Source: Ruoffia tabacinasalis (GTDB taxonomy: Bacteria > Bacillota > Bacilli > Lactobacillales > Aerococcaceae). Taken from it: a stretch of DNA of 64,000 bases. The position numbers and the translations under genes are program-made. Positions within the stretch are counted from its first letter, which is position 1. Each line of letters begins with the position of its first letter. This document shows positions 43,505 to 51,876 of the stretch, piece by piece. Under the pieces are notes generated by a model. It worked only from the letters and a program-made list of their open reading frames with translations, did not search any database and had not been told where the DNA came from. Where the stretch lies: NCBI RefSeq assembly GCF_042652985.1, contig NZ_JBHSHQ010000009.1, positions 1-64,000 of the forward strand, written 5' to 3'.

Positions 43505-44188
43505 TTAATCCATCTCATAAAGTTTGTGTTTTTGGATATAAGCTTCTACCTTACTTGGAACTTGATAACGAATAGATTGTTCCAAATACACTCTGAGTCG
43601 TATTTCTGTTGAACTCAATTCAATCAAGGGAGAGTCGACCCATAGTATAGGATATTGTCCTTGATAAGGGAATTCCCCTGGACGTCTGACTCCAACAAAT
43701 TGAACTAATTGTACTAATTCATCAATTTGTTTCCAAGTTGACAAATCATTCGCGCTATCAGAACCGATTATAAAATAAAAATCAGATTCTGGATAAGTTT
43801 CAACGAAATGTCTCATTGTATCAACAGTATAATTCACCCCACCACGGTGAATTTCATAAGGTTGTACTTTAAATAAAGGATTGTTCTCAATGGCTAATTG
43901 AATCATTTGAACACGGTGTTGCGAAGCGATGGTCGTCTTTCCTGGTGCATGAGGTGGTTTAGCCGTTGGCATAAACCAAACTTCATCTAATTCCAATTGA
44001 TTCCCAACTTGTTCTGCCATTAATAAATGTCCGAGATGTGGCGGATTAAATGTTCCACCTAAAATACCAATCCGTTGTCGATCATCCACCGATGATTTCG
44101 GAGTAAATTGACTCAGAATAATCGGTTCGAGTGCTTCTTCAATTGACATAAACTCTTGCGCTTTTACTGTGCCATTTGAAATACCCAT
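43505..44188 (-). CDS. nadD: Nicotinate-nucleotide adenylyltransferase
   Basis: Makes deamido-NAD from NaMN and ATP. The nucleotidyltransferase motif GILGGTFNPPHLGHLLMAE begins near residue 42, with the ISSTEIR-equivalent ELSSTEIRLRV near the end. The roughly 40-residue N-terminal extension precedes the catalytic domain; such extensions are common in Lactobacillales NadD. 227 aa. Confidence 0.95.
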   Translation of the reverse strand: MGISNGTVKAQEFMSIEEALEPIILSQFTPKSSVDDRQRIGILGGTFNPPHLGHLLMAEQVGNQLELDEVWFMPTAKPPHAPGKTTIASQHRVQMIQLAIENNPLFKVQPYEIHRGGVNYTVDTMRHFVETYPESDFYFIIGSDSANDLSTWKQIDELVQLVQFVGVRRPGEFPYQGQYPILWVDSPLIELSSTEIRLRVYLEQSIRYQVPSKVEAYIQKHKLYEMD

Positions 44189-44201
44189 TCTACACGTCCC
44201 C

Positions 44202-44519
44202 TTAGCTTAATCGATTTACTTGTTGACTGATTTCCTGATATTTTTCTTTTGTTGATGGACGGTATAAAATCGCTGTACTTCCGATTGTTTGAATAATAAC
44301 ACCACCGATTTCATCCGCAATTTTGTTAGCAACGTCATCTAAATCTTCATCACTGTTTTGTAAGATGACAAATTTAATTAATTCACGCTTTTCAATTGCG
44401 TTGTCCACTTGCTCGATAAATACATCTGTTAATCCTAATTTCCCCATCTGGAAAAGAGGTTTTAAATTATGCGAGTATTTACGCAAAAATTTTGTTTGTG
44501 CTTTGTTTAATGTAATCAT
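44202..44519 (-). CDS. yhbY: CRM-domain RNA-binding protein YhbY
   Basis: A 105-aa protein of the CRS1/YhbY family, associated with pre-50S particles. It shows the LNKAQTKFLRKYSHNLKPLFQMGKLGLTD start, which includes the GxxG-like loop of the CRM fold, and the GSTAILYRPS ending. It is between yqeH and nadD in the conserved ribosome-assembly operon. Confidence 0.95.
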   Translation of the reverse strand: MITLNKAQTKFLRKYSHNLKPLFQMGKLGLTDVFIEQVDNAIEKRELIKFVILQNSDEDLDDVANKIADEIGGVIIQTIGSTAILYRPSTKEKYQEISQQVNRLS

Positions 44520-44534
44520 ATTAATTCCCTTCGT

Positions 44535-45656
44535 TTAAATAATTGCTGTACGTTTAGATACGCTAATTTCTTTAGGTAGCCAAACTTTTATTTCTGCTTT
44601 TGCATTTACTGTTAACCAACCTAAACCAGTAATACTAATGTCTTGTGTTTGGTCTAGTGTGAATGTTTGCTCAACTAGCTCTGGATACTCTTCTGCATAA
44701 TCCTTGCTAGGTGGTGCTAACATCTCACCAACATGTTTCTGATACAACTCATCTGCATTCTCAGTTTTAGTACGATGTAAGTACAAATCAGTTGAGACGT
44801 AGAAAGTCATCGCTGTCTTTTCAACATCTGACTGAACGAGATCCACTCGACCGACACCGGCTAAGAAGATTGTTTGTCCTTCATTTAATTGGAAGGTTTT
44901 TGGTTTGATTGGTTTACTTGGTAGCACACTTTGGTTGTCTGAACGACTTAAATGATGTGCTAATTGTGTACGACGGATGATACCCGGTGTATCAATGATC
45001 GCATGCGCATCAGTTAAAGGAATTTGAATTAAATCCAACGTCGTACCAGGATGGTTTGATGTCGTAATGACTTCCTTATCTCCACCGTAATAACCAATCA
45101 ATTGATTAATCAATGTTGATTTCCCAACATTTGTCACCCCAACGATATAAACATTACGGTCACTAATGACTTCTTCAATTTTTTCAGCTAATGAATAAAT
45201 TCCCGCGCGTTTTGTACCGTAAGTTAATACGATATCTTCAGGATATAAACCATGACGATTCACTGTTTGGCGAATCCAATCTTTTACTTTTGATTTACGC
45301 GTTACTTTCGGAAGTAAATCGAATTTGTTTGCTGCGATAATAAACGGTTGGTTCCCGATAAATCGGTGTAAACCAGAGATTAAACTTCCCTCAACATCAA
45401 AGATGTCTACAACTAATACAACAAAGGCATCATCATTAGCGATTTCACCCAATTTGTTTAAAAATACATCGTCATCAATATCTAAATCTTGTAATTGATT
45501 GTAATGTCTAAGTTTAAAACAACGTTGGCAGTAAAACTCGCCTTTTTCTATCCCTTTATTTAACGCAGATTGTGGTAAGTAACCTATCTCATCTGGATTC
45601 TCTGTTTGAATGGTTGCCCCGCAACCGATACATTGAAATGTTTCTTGCTCACTCAA
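44535..45656 (-). CDS. yqeH: Ribosome biogenesis GTPase YqeH
   Basis: A circularly permuted GTPase needed for 30S assembly. The N-terminal zinc finger is CIGCG...CQRC. G4 (NKFDLL) comes before G1 (GVTNVGKST) and G3 (DTPGI). The C-terminal domain binds RNA. I start at a TTG just after GGGGG that overlaps the yqeG stop (373 aa); another TTG ten codons upstream is possible. The overlap points to coupling with yqeG. Confidence 0.95.
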   Translation of the reverse strand: MSEQETFQCIGCGATIQTENPDEIGYLPQSALNKGIEKGEFYCQRCFKLRHYNQLQDLDIDDDVFLNKLGEIANDDAFVVLVVDIFDVEGSLISGLHRFIGNQPFIIAANKFDLLPKVTRKSKVKDWIRQTVNRHGLYPEDIVLTYGTKRAGIYSLAEKIEEVISDRNVYIVGVTNVGKSTLINQLIGYYGGDKEVITTSNHPGTTLDLIQIPLTDAHAIIDTPGIIRRTQLAHHLSRSDNQSVLPSKPIKPKTFQLNEGQTIFLAGVGRVDLVQSDVEKTAMTFYVSTDLYLHRTKTENADELYQKHVGEMLAPPSKDYAEEYPELVEQTFTLDQTQDISITGLGWLTVNAKAEIKVWLPKEISVSKRTAII

Positions 45657-46173
45657 GCGTATTCCCCCAATCTCCTGTTCGGTCAATGCCGACGATTTTA
45701 AATGCTATCTTTTCTAACATACGATTAATTATTGTAAATATATTATCATTTGGCGCAATAGGTTTGACTAAGATACTCTTAAGATGATTACGATTCGCAC
45801 CAATCACATCTGTCATAACTTGATCTCCAATCACAGCAACATTCTCTTTAGGTACTTGTAAATCCTCGATAGCAAGTACAAAATGCTTTCTGCGTGGTTT
45901 TAAAGCACTTGAAGTAAACCTTAACTCTAATGGTTCTGCTACTTTAAGTACTCGATCATAGTTGTTGTTTGATAAGAGGTAAATACCAATCCCTGCGTCT
46001 TTAAATCTTGTTAACCATTCAGCCATCTCTTCAGTATGCTCCCACTGATTCCACGCAATGAGCGTGTTATCTAAGTCGCATATGATTGCTTTAATATCAT
46101 GTCGCAATAAATCTTCTGGCTTAATTGCGTAAATTGAATTGATGGTCCAGGTTGGAGTCAATAATTTTTTCAT
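45649..46173 (-). CDS. yqeG: YqeG family HAD-IIIA phosphatase
   Basis: HAD motif I is ICDLDNTLIAW (about 31-41), motif II LLSNN, and motif III/IV GDQVMTDVIGANR. 174 aa, first gene of the yqeG-yqeH-yhbY-nadD-yqeK-rsfS-yqeM-tmcAL run. Upstream on the minus strand an extended -10 (TGTTATAAT) is present about 45 bases before the start. Substrate unknown. Confidence 0.94.
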   Translation of the reverse strand: MKKLLTPTWTINSIYAIKPEDLLRHDIKAIICDLDNTLIAWNQWEHTEEMAEWLTRFKDAGIGIYLLSNNNYDRVLKVAEPLELRFTSSALKPRRKHFVLAIEDLQVPKENVAVIGDQVMTDVIGANRNHLKSILVKPIAPNDNIFTIINRMLEKIAFKIVGIDRTGDWGNTLE

Positions 46174-46308
46174 ATAGTCCCCTTTTAAATTCTTATATTG
46201 TCTTTGATATTATAACATATTCTTCCAACATTCTATAATAACATATCATATCTGAGTACTGTACACTATTTGATCAAATTGACAAATATATATTCTATTC
46301 TAACAAAA

Positions 46309-46375
46309 AATAATCCTAATAAATTATTGCCCCATGTTATAAATCTATAACATTGAATAATTTATTGGGATTATT
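46309..46375. terminator. Very long bidirectional hairpin downstream of ykuJ
   Basis: A 20-base arm (AATAATCCTAATAAATTATT, 46309-46328) pairs with 46356-46375 with one mismatch. It encloses a second 8-bp perfect stem ATGTTATA/TATAACAT around AATC. T-rich sequence follows on either strand. It lies 12 bases after the ykuJ stop. Confidence 0.75.
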
Positions 46376-46387
46376 TACTGAGTTTAT

Positions 46388-46618
46388 TTAACCTAATAAT
46401 TCGTAAATTTCAATTGCTACTAAATCGATATCATCGAAACGGTAAGTTGTTCCTCGTTGACTATCTGATAATTCGAATGCTTTATCATCTGCATGATAAG
46501 TTACTTGGCATTTTTCAACACCATCTAATTCAAAACGGCGAACCTCTGGTTCACTATTATTAGCATTTACCATAGCTTCTAAGCGTTGGATAATACCTGT
46601 CAAAACTGAAGTTTTCAT
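46388..46618 (-). CDS. ykuJ: YkuJ/DUF1797 family protein
   Basis: A 76-aa small cytosolic protein with the DUF1797 pattern: an N-terminal helix LTGIIQRLEAM, RRFELDGVEKCQVTY and the ending DDIDLVAIEIYELL. Function unknown; homologues form small alpha/beta dimers. Single-gene unit. Confidence 0.88.
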   Translation of the reverse strand: MKTSVLTGIIQRLEAMVNANNSEPEVRRFELDGVEKCQVTYHADDKAFELSDSQRGTTYRFDDIDLVAIEIYELLG

Positions 46619-46780
46619 AGTTGATTCCTTTCGTTAACAGAATTGCTCAATATGTGAGCAGCAAAACTAAACTAGGTTAGTTTTTCAATATAGTATATGT
46701 TAACAAAATGCTTTGAAATTGCAAGAAGTTACATAAACTATTTTCGATAAATTCTTATTTTTCTACATCTACTACATAAG

Positions 46781-47977
46781 TTACGTATTACTCCACGGTT
46801 CTTTAAACTCACTTAACATTCTATCAAAGAAATTTGAGCGTGACTGATCTGTATTTTGAATAATATCGTCATAAAACGCATAAACATTCTCTGCAAAGCG
46901 TTCAGCAGAGATGCTTTCTAATGAATCAGGATTAATATTCTCAATTTCACCCGCGTATTTCTTATTTAGATATTTAACAATCGCTTCTGATAATGACCCA
47001 TTTGGTGCATAGAGTTGTCCGAATTCTCCTGATTGAATAATTAAGTTTAAGTAATCATTTTCCTTCGCCACAATTGGCAATCGATTCGCGATTGACTCTA
47101 AGTAAGTTAAACCTTGTGATTCTGATTCACTCGCATTTATGTATAAATCGGCCATTTGGTAATATTGATTGACTTCATTATGTGAAATTTCACCAATGAA
47201 GTGAACATTCTCCAATTCAAATCCTTTAGCAATGGTTTCTAGCGTCTCGCGGTAAGGTCCGTCTCCGACTATGACTAAATGAGCCGATGGATACGCTTCT
47301 TGAACCGCCGGAAATGCCATAATAACCTCGTCTAAAGACTTCTCTTTCGATAAGCGTGATAAAGATAGTAATACCGGTGCTTCTTGTGGAATATTCAATT
47401 TCTTACGCATCATCGGACGGTAATCTTCGTTGAATTCTGGTAAAAGAACGCCGGTTGGAATAATGCGCATCGGCGCTTCAACACCATAGTCTTTTAACGT
47501 TGCATAAGTTAATTCACTTGGTGTAATCACTCCGTCTGCTTGTCCACAGAATACTTTTGAAAACCAACGTACGTGTTGTCGTTTAATTAAACGCCCATCC
47601 CAAATGTAGTGAGTGTAATTTTCATACATCGTATGATAAGTATGAATCGTCGGAATTTTTAATCTGCTTGCTACGTATTTACCTGCTAAACCTAAGCTGA
47701 ATTCTGTATGTGTATGGATTATATCTAAGTCATATTCTCTCGATATCTTCACACATCGATCTAAACCACCAAAAGCTATTCGGCGATCTTCAAAACTCGC
47801 AAAAGGTATACTTGGTAATCTAACTACGCCATTTTCTGGCCGTGCTTCTGGATCTGATGTTGTAAATATTATGACTTCATGGCCAACTTTTCTTAACTGA
47901 TCACAAAGTATCTTGATTGAAGTCGATACTCCACTTACTTGTGGAAAATATGTGTCAGTAAACATGCCAATTCGCAT
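46781..47977 (-). CDS. GT4 glycosyltransferase, diacylglycerol glucosyltransferase-like
   Basis: A retaining GT-B enzyme resembling BgsB/LafA, which adds the first glucose to diacylglycerol for the glycolipid anchor of lipoteichoic acid. N-terminal GMFTDTYFPQVSGVSTSI (acceptor side), HTHTEFSLG and HTYHTMYENY are characteristic; the donor site reads ASESESQGLTYLE (EX7E motif). I start at the ATG with GAGGGG six bases upstream (398 aa). The partner adding the second sugar (BgsA-like) is not in the window. Confidence 0.88.
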   Translation of the reverse strand: MRIGMFTDTYFPQVSGVSTSIKILCDQLRKVGHEVIIFTTSDPEARPENGVVRLPSIPFASFEDRRIAFGGLDRCVKISREYDLDIIHTHTEFSLGLAGKYVASRLKIPTIHTYHTMYENYTHYIWDGRLIKRQHVRWFSKVFCGQADGVITPSELTYATLKDYGVEAPMRIIPTGVLLPEFNEDYRPMMRKKLNIPQEAPVLLSLSRLSKEKSLDEVIMAFPAVQEAYPSAHLVIVGDGPYRETLETIAKGFELENVHFIGEISHNEVNQYYQMADLYINASESESQGLTYLESIANRLPIVAKENDYLNLIIQSGEFGQLYAPNGSLSEAIVKYLNKKYAGEIENINPDSLESISAERFAENVYAFYDDIIQNTDQSRSNFFDRMLSEFKEPWSNT

Positions 47978-48077
47978 CAAATACCCCTCTCAACTATAAT
48001 TTCTCATATAAATTATAGTACTTTTTAAAGTGTAGACCTATTGTATCACAAGGTATTTTCAATGTGTAGATTTACAT

Positions 48078-48611
48078 TTATAAGATACGTTTAAGTCTCT
48101 TATAGATAAAGATGGCTAGGAATGCCTTAAAGATATCTCCAGGAATAAAAGGAATGAGTCCTAGTTGTAAAACATGCGTAAAACCAGTCTCAATATTTAA
48201 TACATTTCGGAAAATAATATACATGTAACTTAAACCGATAATATACAAAATGATCGTTCCAATTAATGTGATGCCAATGAGCTTCGAATTCGTTTCAGTT
48301 TTCAAATGTTGTTTGAGATAACTAATAATAAAACTCACTGGTATAAAACCAATCGCAAAACCAAAGGATGGTGACAAGAAAGACCCGAATCCTCCACTTC
48401 CTCCACTAAATACAGGCAGTCCGAAAAGACCAATGATTAAGTATATCAACGTAGTTAATCCAGCATAATTTGGTGTTAATACTAGCCCTATCATTAATAC
48501 TGCAAACGTTTGTAGAGTTAAAGGGACAGGACCAAATGGAATCGTTAGTTGGGAACAAATAATTAGCAAAGCTAGCATTAGTGCCATTTGTGTCAGTTGT
48601 CTTGTCTTCAT
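48078..48611 (-). CDS. bioY: Biotin transporter BioY (ECF S-component)
   Basis: A 177-aa membrane protein with about six hydrophobic segments. It shows the BioY motif GGSGGFGSFLSPSFGFAIGFIP and the ending FIPGDIFKAFLA. It imports biotin alone or with an ECF module encoded elsewhere. Directly adjacent to birA, with no biotin synthesis genes nearby; this suggests dependence on external biotin. Confidence 0.95.
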   Translation of the reverse strand: MKTRQLTQMALMLALLIICSQLTIPFGPVPLTLQTFAVLMIGLVLTPNYAGLTTLIYLIIGLFGLPVFSGGSGGFGSFLSPSFGFAIGFIPVSFIISYLKQHLKTETNSKLIGITLIGTIILYIIGLSYMYIIFRNVLNIETGFTHVLQLGLIPFIPGDIFKAFLAIFIYKRLKRIL

Positions 48612-49616
48612 TTAGTTACCTCTCTTAGCAAACTGACTACTAGAAAGATGTATTTCTTGTCCGAATAATTCATCAAACTCACCTGAAGGTAACTCCACTA
48701 ATAAATGGCCCTCATCGTTTATTCCTCGAATAATCCCATGTCTTTCCTCAGCTTTAACGGTATACGTCACAGGCTTGTTAATTCCTAATAAATGATTCGA
48801 ATAGTAAGGTATATATTCTTTCTTATCAATCTCTTTAATATAAGTTAGGAGACGATTGACGTAAGTTGCGAGTAATACATTTAAGTTTAATTCTCTAGGT
48901 AACTCGCTTCCGTATAAGGTTCCTGCAACACCTTGTGTCAACTCATCAGCTTCATCGAAGTCACCTGCCAGATTCAGCCCTAAACCTATAACAACCGATG
49001 TAATCTGGCCACTTTCGATATCACTAATCGCTTCGCATAGAATCCCACTGACTTTTTTACCTTCATAAAATAAATCATTAACCCACTTTATATCTATTGC
49101 TTTCCCTGTTACTTCTTCAATGGCTTCTGACATCGCAGTGGCAGTTGCAATGGTAAAAAGCGGAATATGCTCTGGTCGTGTTTGATTCACTGGTACAAGT
49201 AAAGATGAGTAAAGTCCTTCTTTGATCGTAGAATGAAAGCTCTTACCGTACCGGCCTCTTCCTTTCGTTTGCTTTCTAGAGATCACATATTTACCTTCGT
49301 TCGGATGGTTAGCTGCATGTACTTTAGCGACATCATTGGTTGATGTGACTTCATCATAGTAAGTAACTTTTAAGTCTGGACCATTTTCCTCTAAGAGTAT
49401 CTTTATTTGCTCCGGATCAATACCTTTTGAACTTTGAATGTACTGATACCCTTTTCTAGGGATACTTTGAATCACATAACCTTGATCACGTAACTCTTCG
49501 ATTGCTTTCCAAACAGCACTTCGTGTGACAGCAAATCCAGCGGCTAATTCTTGTCCTGAGTGAACTGTGCTGTTCCCTTCAGAAAGTTTCTTTAATAATT
49601 TATTTTTTAGTGTCAT
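48612..49616 (-). CDS. birA: Biotin-[acetyl-CoA-carboxylase] ligase / biotin repressor BirA
   Basis: A bifunctional protein of 334 aa. The N-terminal winged helix (about 5-65, FAVTRSAVWKAIEELRDQGY) binds DNA. The ligase domain has the biotinyl-AMP loop KGRGRYGKSF and DIKWVNDL with the catalytic Lys/Asn; a C-terminal SH3-like domain follows (about 275-330). GGAGTAAAAG precedes the ATG. A dyad matching the BirA operator covers the leader, indicating that BirA controls birA-bioY. Confidence 0.96.
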   Translation of the reverse strand: MTLKNKLLKKLSEGNSTVHSGQELAAGFAVTRSAVWKAIEELRDQGYVIQSIPRKGYQYIQSSKGIDPEQIKILLEENGPDLKVTYYDEVTSTNDVAKVHAANHPNEGKYVISRKQTKGRGRYGKSFHSTIKEGLYSSLLVPVNQTRPEHIPLFTIATATAMSEAIEEVTGKAIDIKWVNDLFYEGKKVSGILCEAISDIESGQITSVVIGLGLNLAGDFDEADELTQGVAGTLYGSELPRELNLNVLLATYVNRLLTYIKEIDKKEYIPYYSNHLLGINKPVTYTVKAEERHGIIRGINDEGHLLVELPSGEFDELFGQEIHLSSSQFAKRGN

Positions 49617-49627
49617 CTTTTACTCCT

Positions 49628-49660
49628 TTGGTCAACCATATATTATTTTCGGTTGACGTA
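49628..49660 (-). promoter_or_regulatory. BirA operator
   Basis: A perfect inverted repeat GTCAAC-N15-GTTGAC (49631-49636 and 49652-49657, each extended by C/G to 7 bp) lies 10 bases upstream of the birA ribosome site. Spacing and half-sites match the Firmicutes BirA box TTGTTAAC-N14/15-GTTAACAA with T-to-C changes kept symmetrical. Confidence 0.75.
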
Positions 49661-49674
49661 TAGTGAATAATAAA

Positions 49675-49702
49675 ATCCTAGGCTAAGTTAATAACCTAGG
49701 AT
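49675..49702 (-). terminator. ptsHI terminator
   Basis: ATCCTAGG pairs with CCTAGGAT around a 12-base loop. On the minus strand ATTTTATTATT follows. It lies 12 bases before the BirA operator region and closes ptsI. Confidence 0.8.
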
Positions 49703-49714
49703 GTTTTATTAAAT

Positions 49715-51439
49715 TTATTTTGTTGCTTCTTCAACTAATGCGACAACTTCTTCTGATGATGTACATTCATTAATTGCTTTTTCAGCTAATGCTTGCATAT
49801 CAGTTAAGTTTAAGCGTCTCACTAAACTACGTGTTTTTAATACACTTGAAGCACTCATAGAGAACTCATCTAAGCCTAATCCAAGTAATAATGGTACAGC
49901 CGTTTGATCTCCGGCCATCTCACCACACATACCTGTCCATTTACCTTCAGCGTGTGAAGCATCAATCACGTTCTTAATTAAACGTAGAATTGATGGATTA
50001 TATGGTTGGTATAAGTAAGAGACACGTTCATTCATACGGTCTGCTGCCATTGAATATTGAATTAAGTCGTTTGTTCCGATACTGAAGAAGTCAACTTCTT
50101 TGGCGAATTGATCCGCTAGCATTGCTGCAGCAGGAATTTCAACCATAATACCAATTTGAATATCTTCTGAAACTTTTACACCTTCAGATAATAATTCTTC
50201 TTTAACTTCTAGTAAGAATGCTTTTGCTTCACGGAATTCTTGTAAAGTAGCAATCATCGGGAACATAATACGTAATTTACCATGTACAGATGCACGTAGT
50301 AAAGCACGTAATTGAGTTTTGAACATATCTTTCTTGTCTAACGAGATACGAATTGCTCGGTATCCTAAGAATGGGTTCATCTCTTCTGGCAATTCTAAAT
50401 ATGGTAACTCTTTGTCTCCACCAATATCCATCGTACGAACAACAACTGCTTTACCATCCATTGCTTCTAGCACTTCGCGGTATGCGTCGTATTGCTCATC
50501 TTCAGTTGGGAAGTCAGAAGAATCCATATATAAGAACTCAGTACGGTATAAACCAATCGCTTCGGCACCGTTCTCAAGAACAGCCGTCACGTCTTTAGGC
50601 GTACCAATGTTTGCAGCGAGTTCAACTGCGTGGCCATCTTTAGTTTCTGATGGTGAATCCACAAGTTTAGCCCATTCTGCTTTTTGTTCTTCAAAAGCTT
50701 GCGCTTTCTCTTCGTATTCTTTAACTTGTTCTTCTGTCGGGTCAACAATAATATGACCTTCCATTGCGTCAACGATAACTAAATCGCCATCTTTAACTTG
50801 AGATACAATTGAGTTTGTTCCAACAATTGCAGGAATCTCTAAAGAACGCGCCATGATTGCCGAGTGAGAAGTACGTCCACCAATATTTGTAACGAACGCT
50901 TTCACAAACTGCTTGTTTAATTGAGCAGTATCACTTGGTGTTAAATCATGTGCAACAATAACAACTTCTTCGCTAATTGTCGCTGGGCTTGGTAATTTAA
51001 CGCCTAATAAAGCAGCGAGAATACGTGTTGAAACGTCTTTAACGTCTGCAGCACGTTCTTGCATATATGCGTTATCTTCCATTGCACTAAACATTTGAAT
51101 GAACATGTCACTCACGTCGCCTAATGCAGCTTCAGCGTTGATTCCTTCGCTCGATACTTTTTCTCTCACTTGTCCAGTAAATTCTGGGTCAGATAAGAAC
51201 ATTAAGTGAGCATCGAAAACTTGCGCTTCCTCTTCACCTAATGATTTTTCAGCAATTGAGCGAATTTGAGTGATTTCAGCTGTCGCTTGTTCAACCGCTT
51301 TATCAAAGCGAACTGCTTCTGCTTCAGCATCTTCCACTGTAGTGCGATCAAAAGTTAAATCTGGTTCTGTTAATAGATACACTGGTGCAATTGCAATACC
51401 ATCACTAGCAGCAATCCCAGTAACTTCGATTTTTGTCAT
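49715..51439 (-). CDS. ptsI: Phosphoenolpyruvate-protein phosphotransferase (Enzyme I)
   Basis: The first kinase of the PTS, moving phosphate from PEP to HPr. The phospho-His lies in NIGGRTSHSAIMARS (about 184-198), with the PEP site segments RTEFLYM, FPMIA and GMCGEMAGD. 574 aa. Its ATG overlaps the ptsH stop by one base (TAATG), ensuring coupled synthesis. Confidence 0.98.
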   Translation of the reverse strand: MTKIEVTGIAASDGIAIAPVYLLTEPDLTFDRTTVEDAEAEAVRFDKAVEQATAEITQIRSIAEKSLGEEEAQVFDAHLMFLSDPEFTGQVREKVSSEGINAEAALGDVSDMFIQMFSAMEDNAYMQERAADVKDVSTRILAALLGVKLPSPATISEEVVIVAHDLTPSDTAQLNKQFVKAFVTNIGGRTSHSAIMARSLEIPAIVGTNSIVSQVKDGDLVIVDAMEGHIIVDPTEEQVKEYEEKAQAFEEQKAEWAKLVDSPSETKDGHAVELAANIGTPKDVTAVLENGAEAIGLYRTEFLYMDSSDFPTEDEQYDAYREVLEAMDGKAVVVRTMDIGGDKELPYLELPEEMNPFLGYRAIRISLDKKDMFKTQLRALLRASVHGKLRIMFPMIATLQEFREAKAFLLEVKEELLSEGVKVSEDIQIGIMVEIPAAAMLADQFAKEVDFFSIGTNDLIQYSMAADRMNERVSYLYQPYNPSILRLIKNVIDASHAEGKWTGMCGEMAGDQTAVPLLLGLGLDEFSMSASSVLKTRSLVRRLNLTDMQALAEKAINECTSSEEVVALVEEATK

Positions 51440-51705
51440 TATGCAGATAATCCTTCGTTTTTCATTGTCTCTGCAACAGCTTCAATGGCTTCTTTTTCGT
51501 CGTCACCTTCAGCAGTGATTACAACATCAGCACCTTGCCCAACACCTAAAGACATAACCCCCATGATAGACTTAAGGTTAACTGATTTACCTTTATACTC
51601 TAAGTTAATGTCTGAAGCAAATTTACTTGCCGTTTGCACCAATAATGTCGCGGGACGTGCGTGAATCCCAGTCTCAGCAATTACGTTAAATTCTTTCTTT
51701 TCCAT
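51439..51705 (-). CDS. ptsH: Phosphocarrier protein HPr
   Basis: An 88-aa PTS carrier. His15 sits in ETGIHARPATLLV and the regulatory Ser46 in VNLKSIMGVMSLG, so both EI-dependent transfer and HPr kinase/CcpA signalling sites are intact. I start at MEKKEFNV with AAAGGAGA upstream; the longer frame runs through the promoter leader. Confidence 0.98.
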   Translation of the reverse strand: MEKKEFNVIAETGIHARPATLLVQTASKFASDINLEYKGKSVNLKSIMGVMSLGVGQGADVVITAEGDDEKEAIEAVAETMKNEGLSA

Positions 51706-51772
51706 TCGAAAAATCTCCTTTATAAATGAAATTTTAATACGAGTTTCAATAAATAAAACTCTTACATATATA

Positions 51773-51801
51773 AGAATACCATTTTTTAAGCGTTTCAACA
51801 A
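51773..51801 (-). promoter_or_regulatory. ptsHI promoter
   Basis: Minus strand TTGTTG (51796-51801), 17 bases, then TATTCT (51773-51778) preceded by TGG (extended -10). The leader is about 60 nt. Confidence 0.6.
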
Positions 51802-51876
51802 TATAAAACTATCGATTTATAATCTTTAATGTTTAAAGATGCCTTTAATGTATAAGTTAGCAACGATTAACTGTGT

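Noticed and set aside
46268..46279. ATTTGATCAAAT palindrome as an FNR/CRP-type site upstream of yqeG
   Set aside because: The spacer between half-sites is missing (TTGATnnnnATCAA expected).
50319..50756. 145-codon plus-strand ORF inside ptsI
   Set aside because: Antisense shadow of a strongly conserved gene; no Shine-Dalgarno.
51785..51800. CcpA cre site at the ptsHI promoter (TGAAACGCTTAAAA)
   Set aside because: It lacks the terminal CA and the purine before CG; too weak against the cre consensus.
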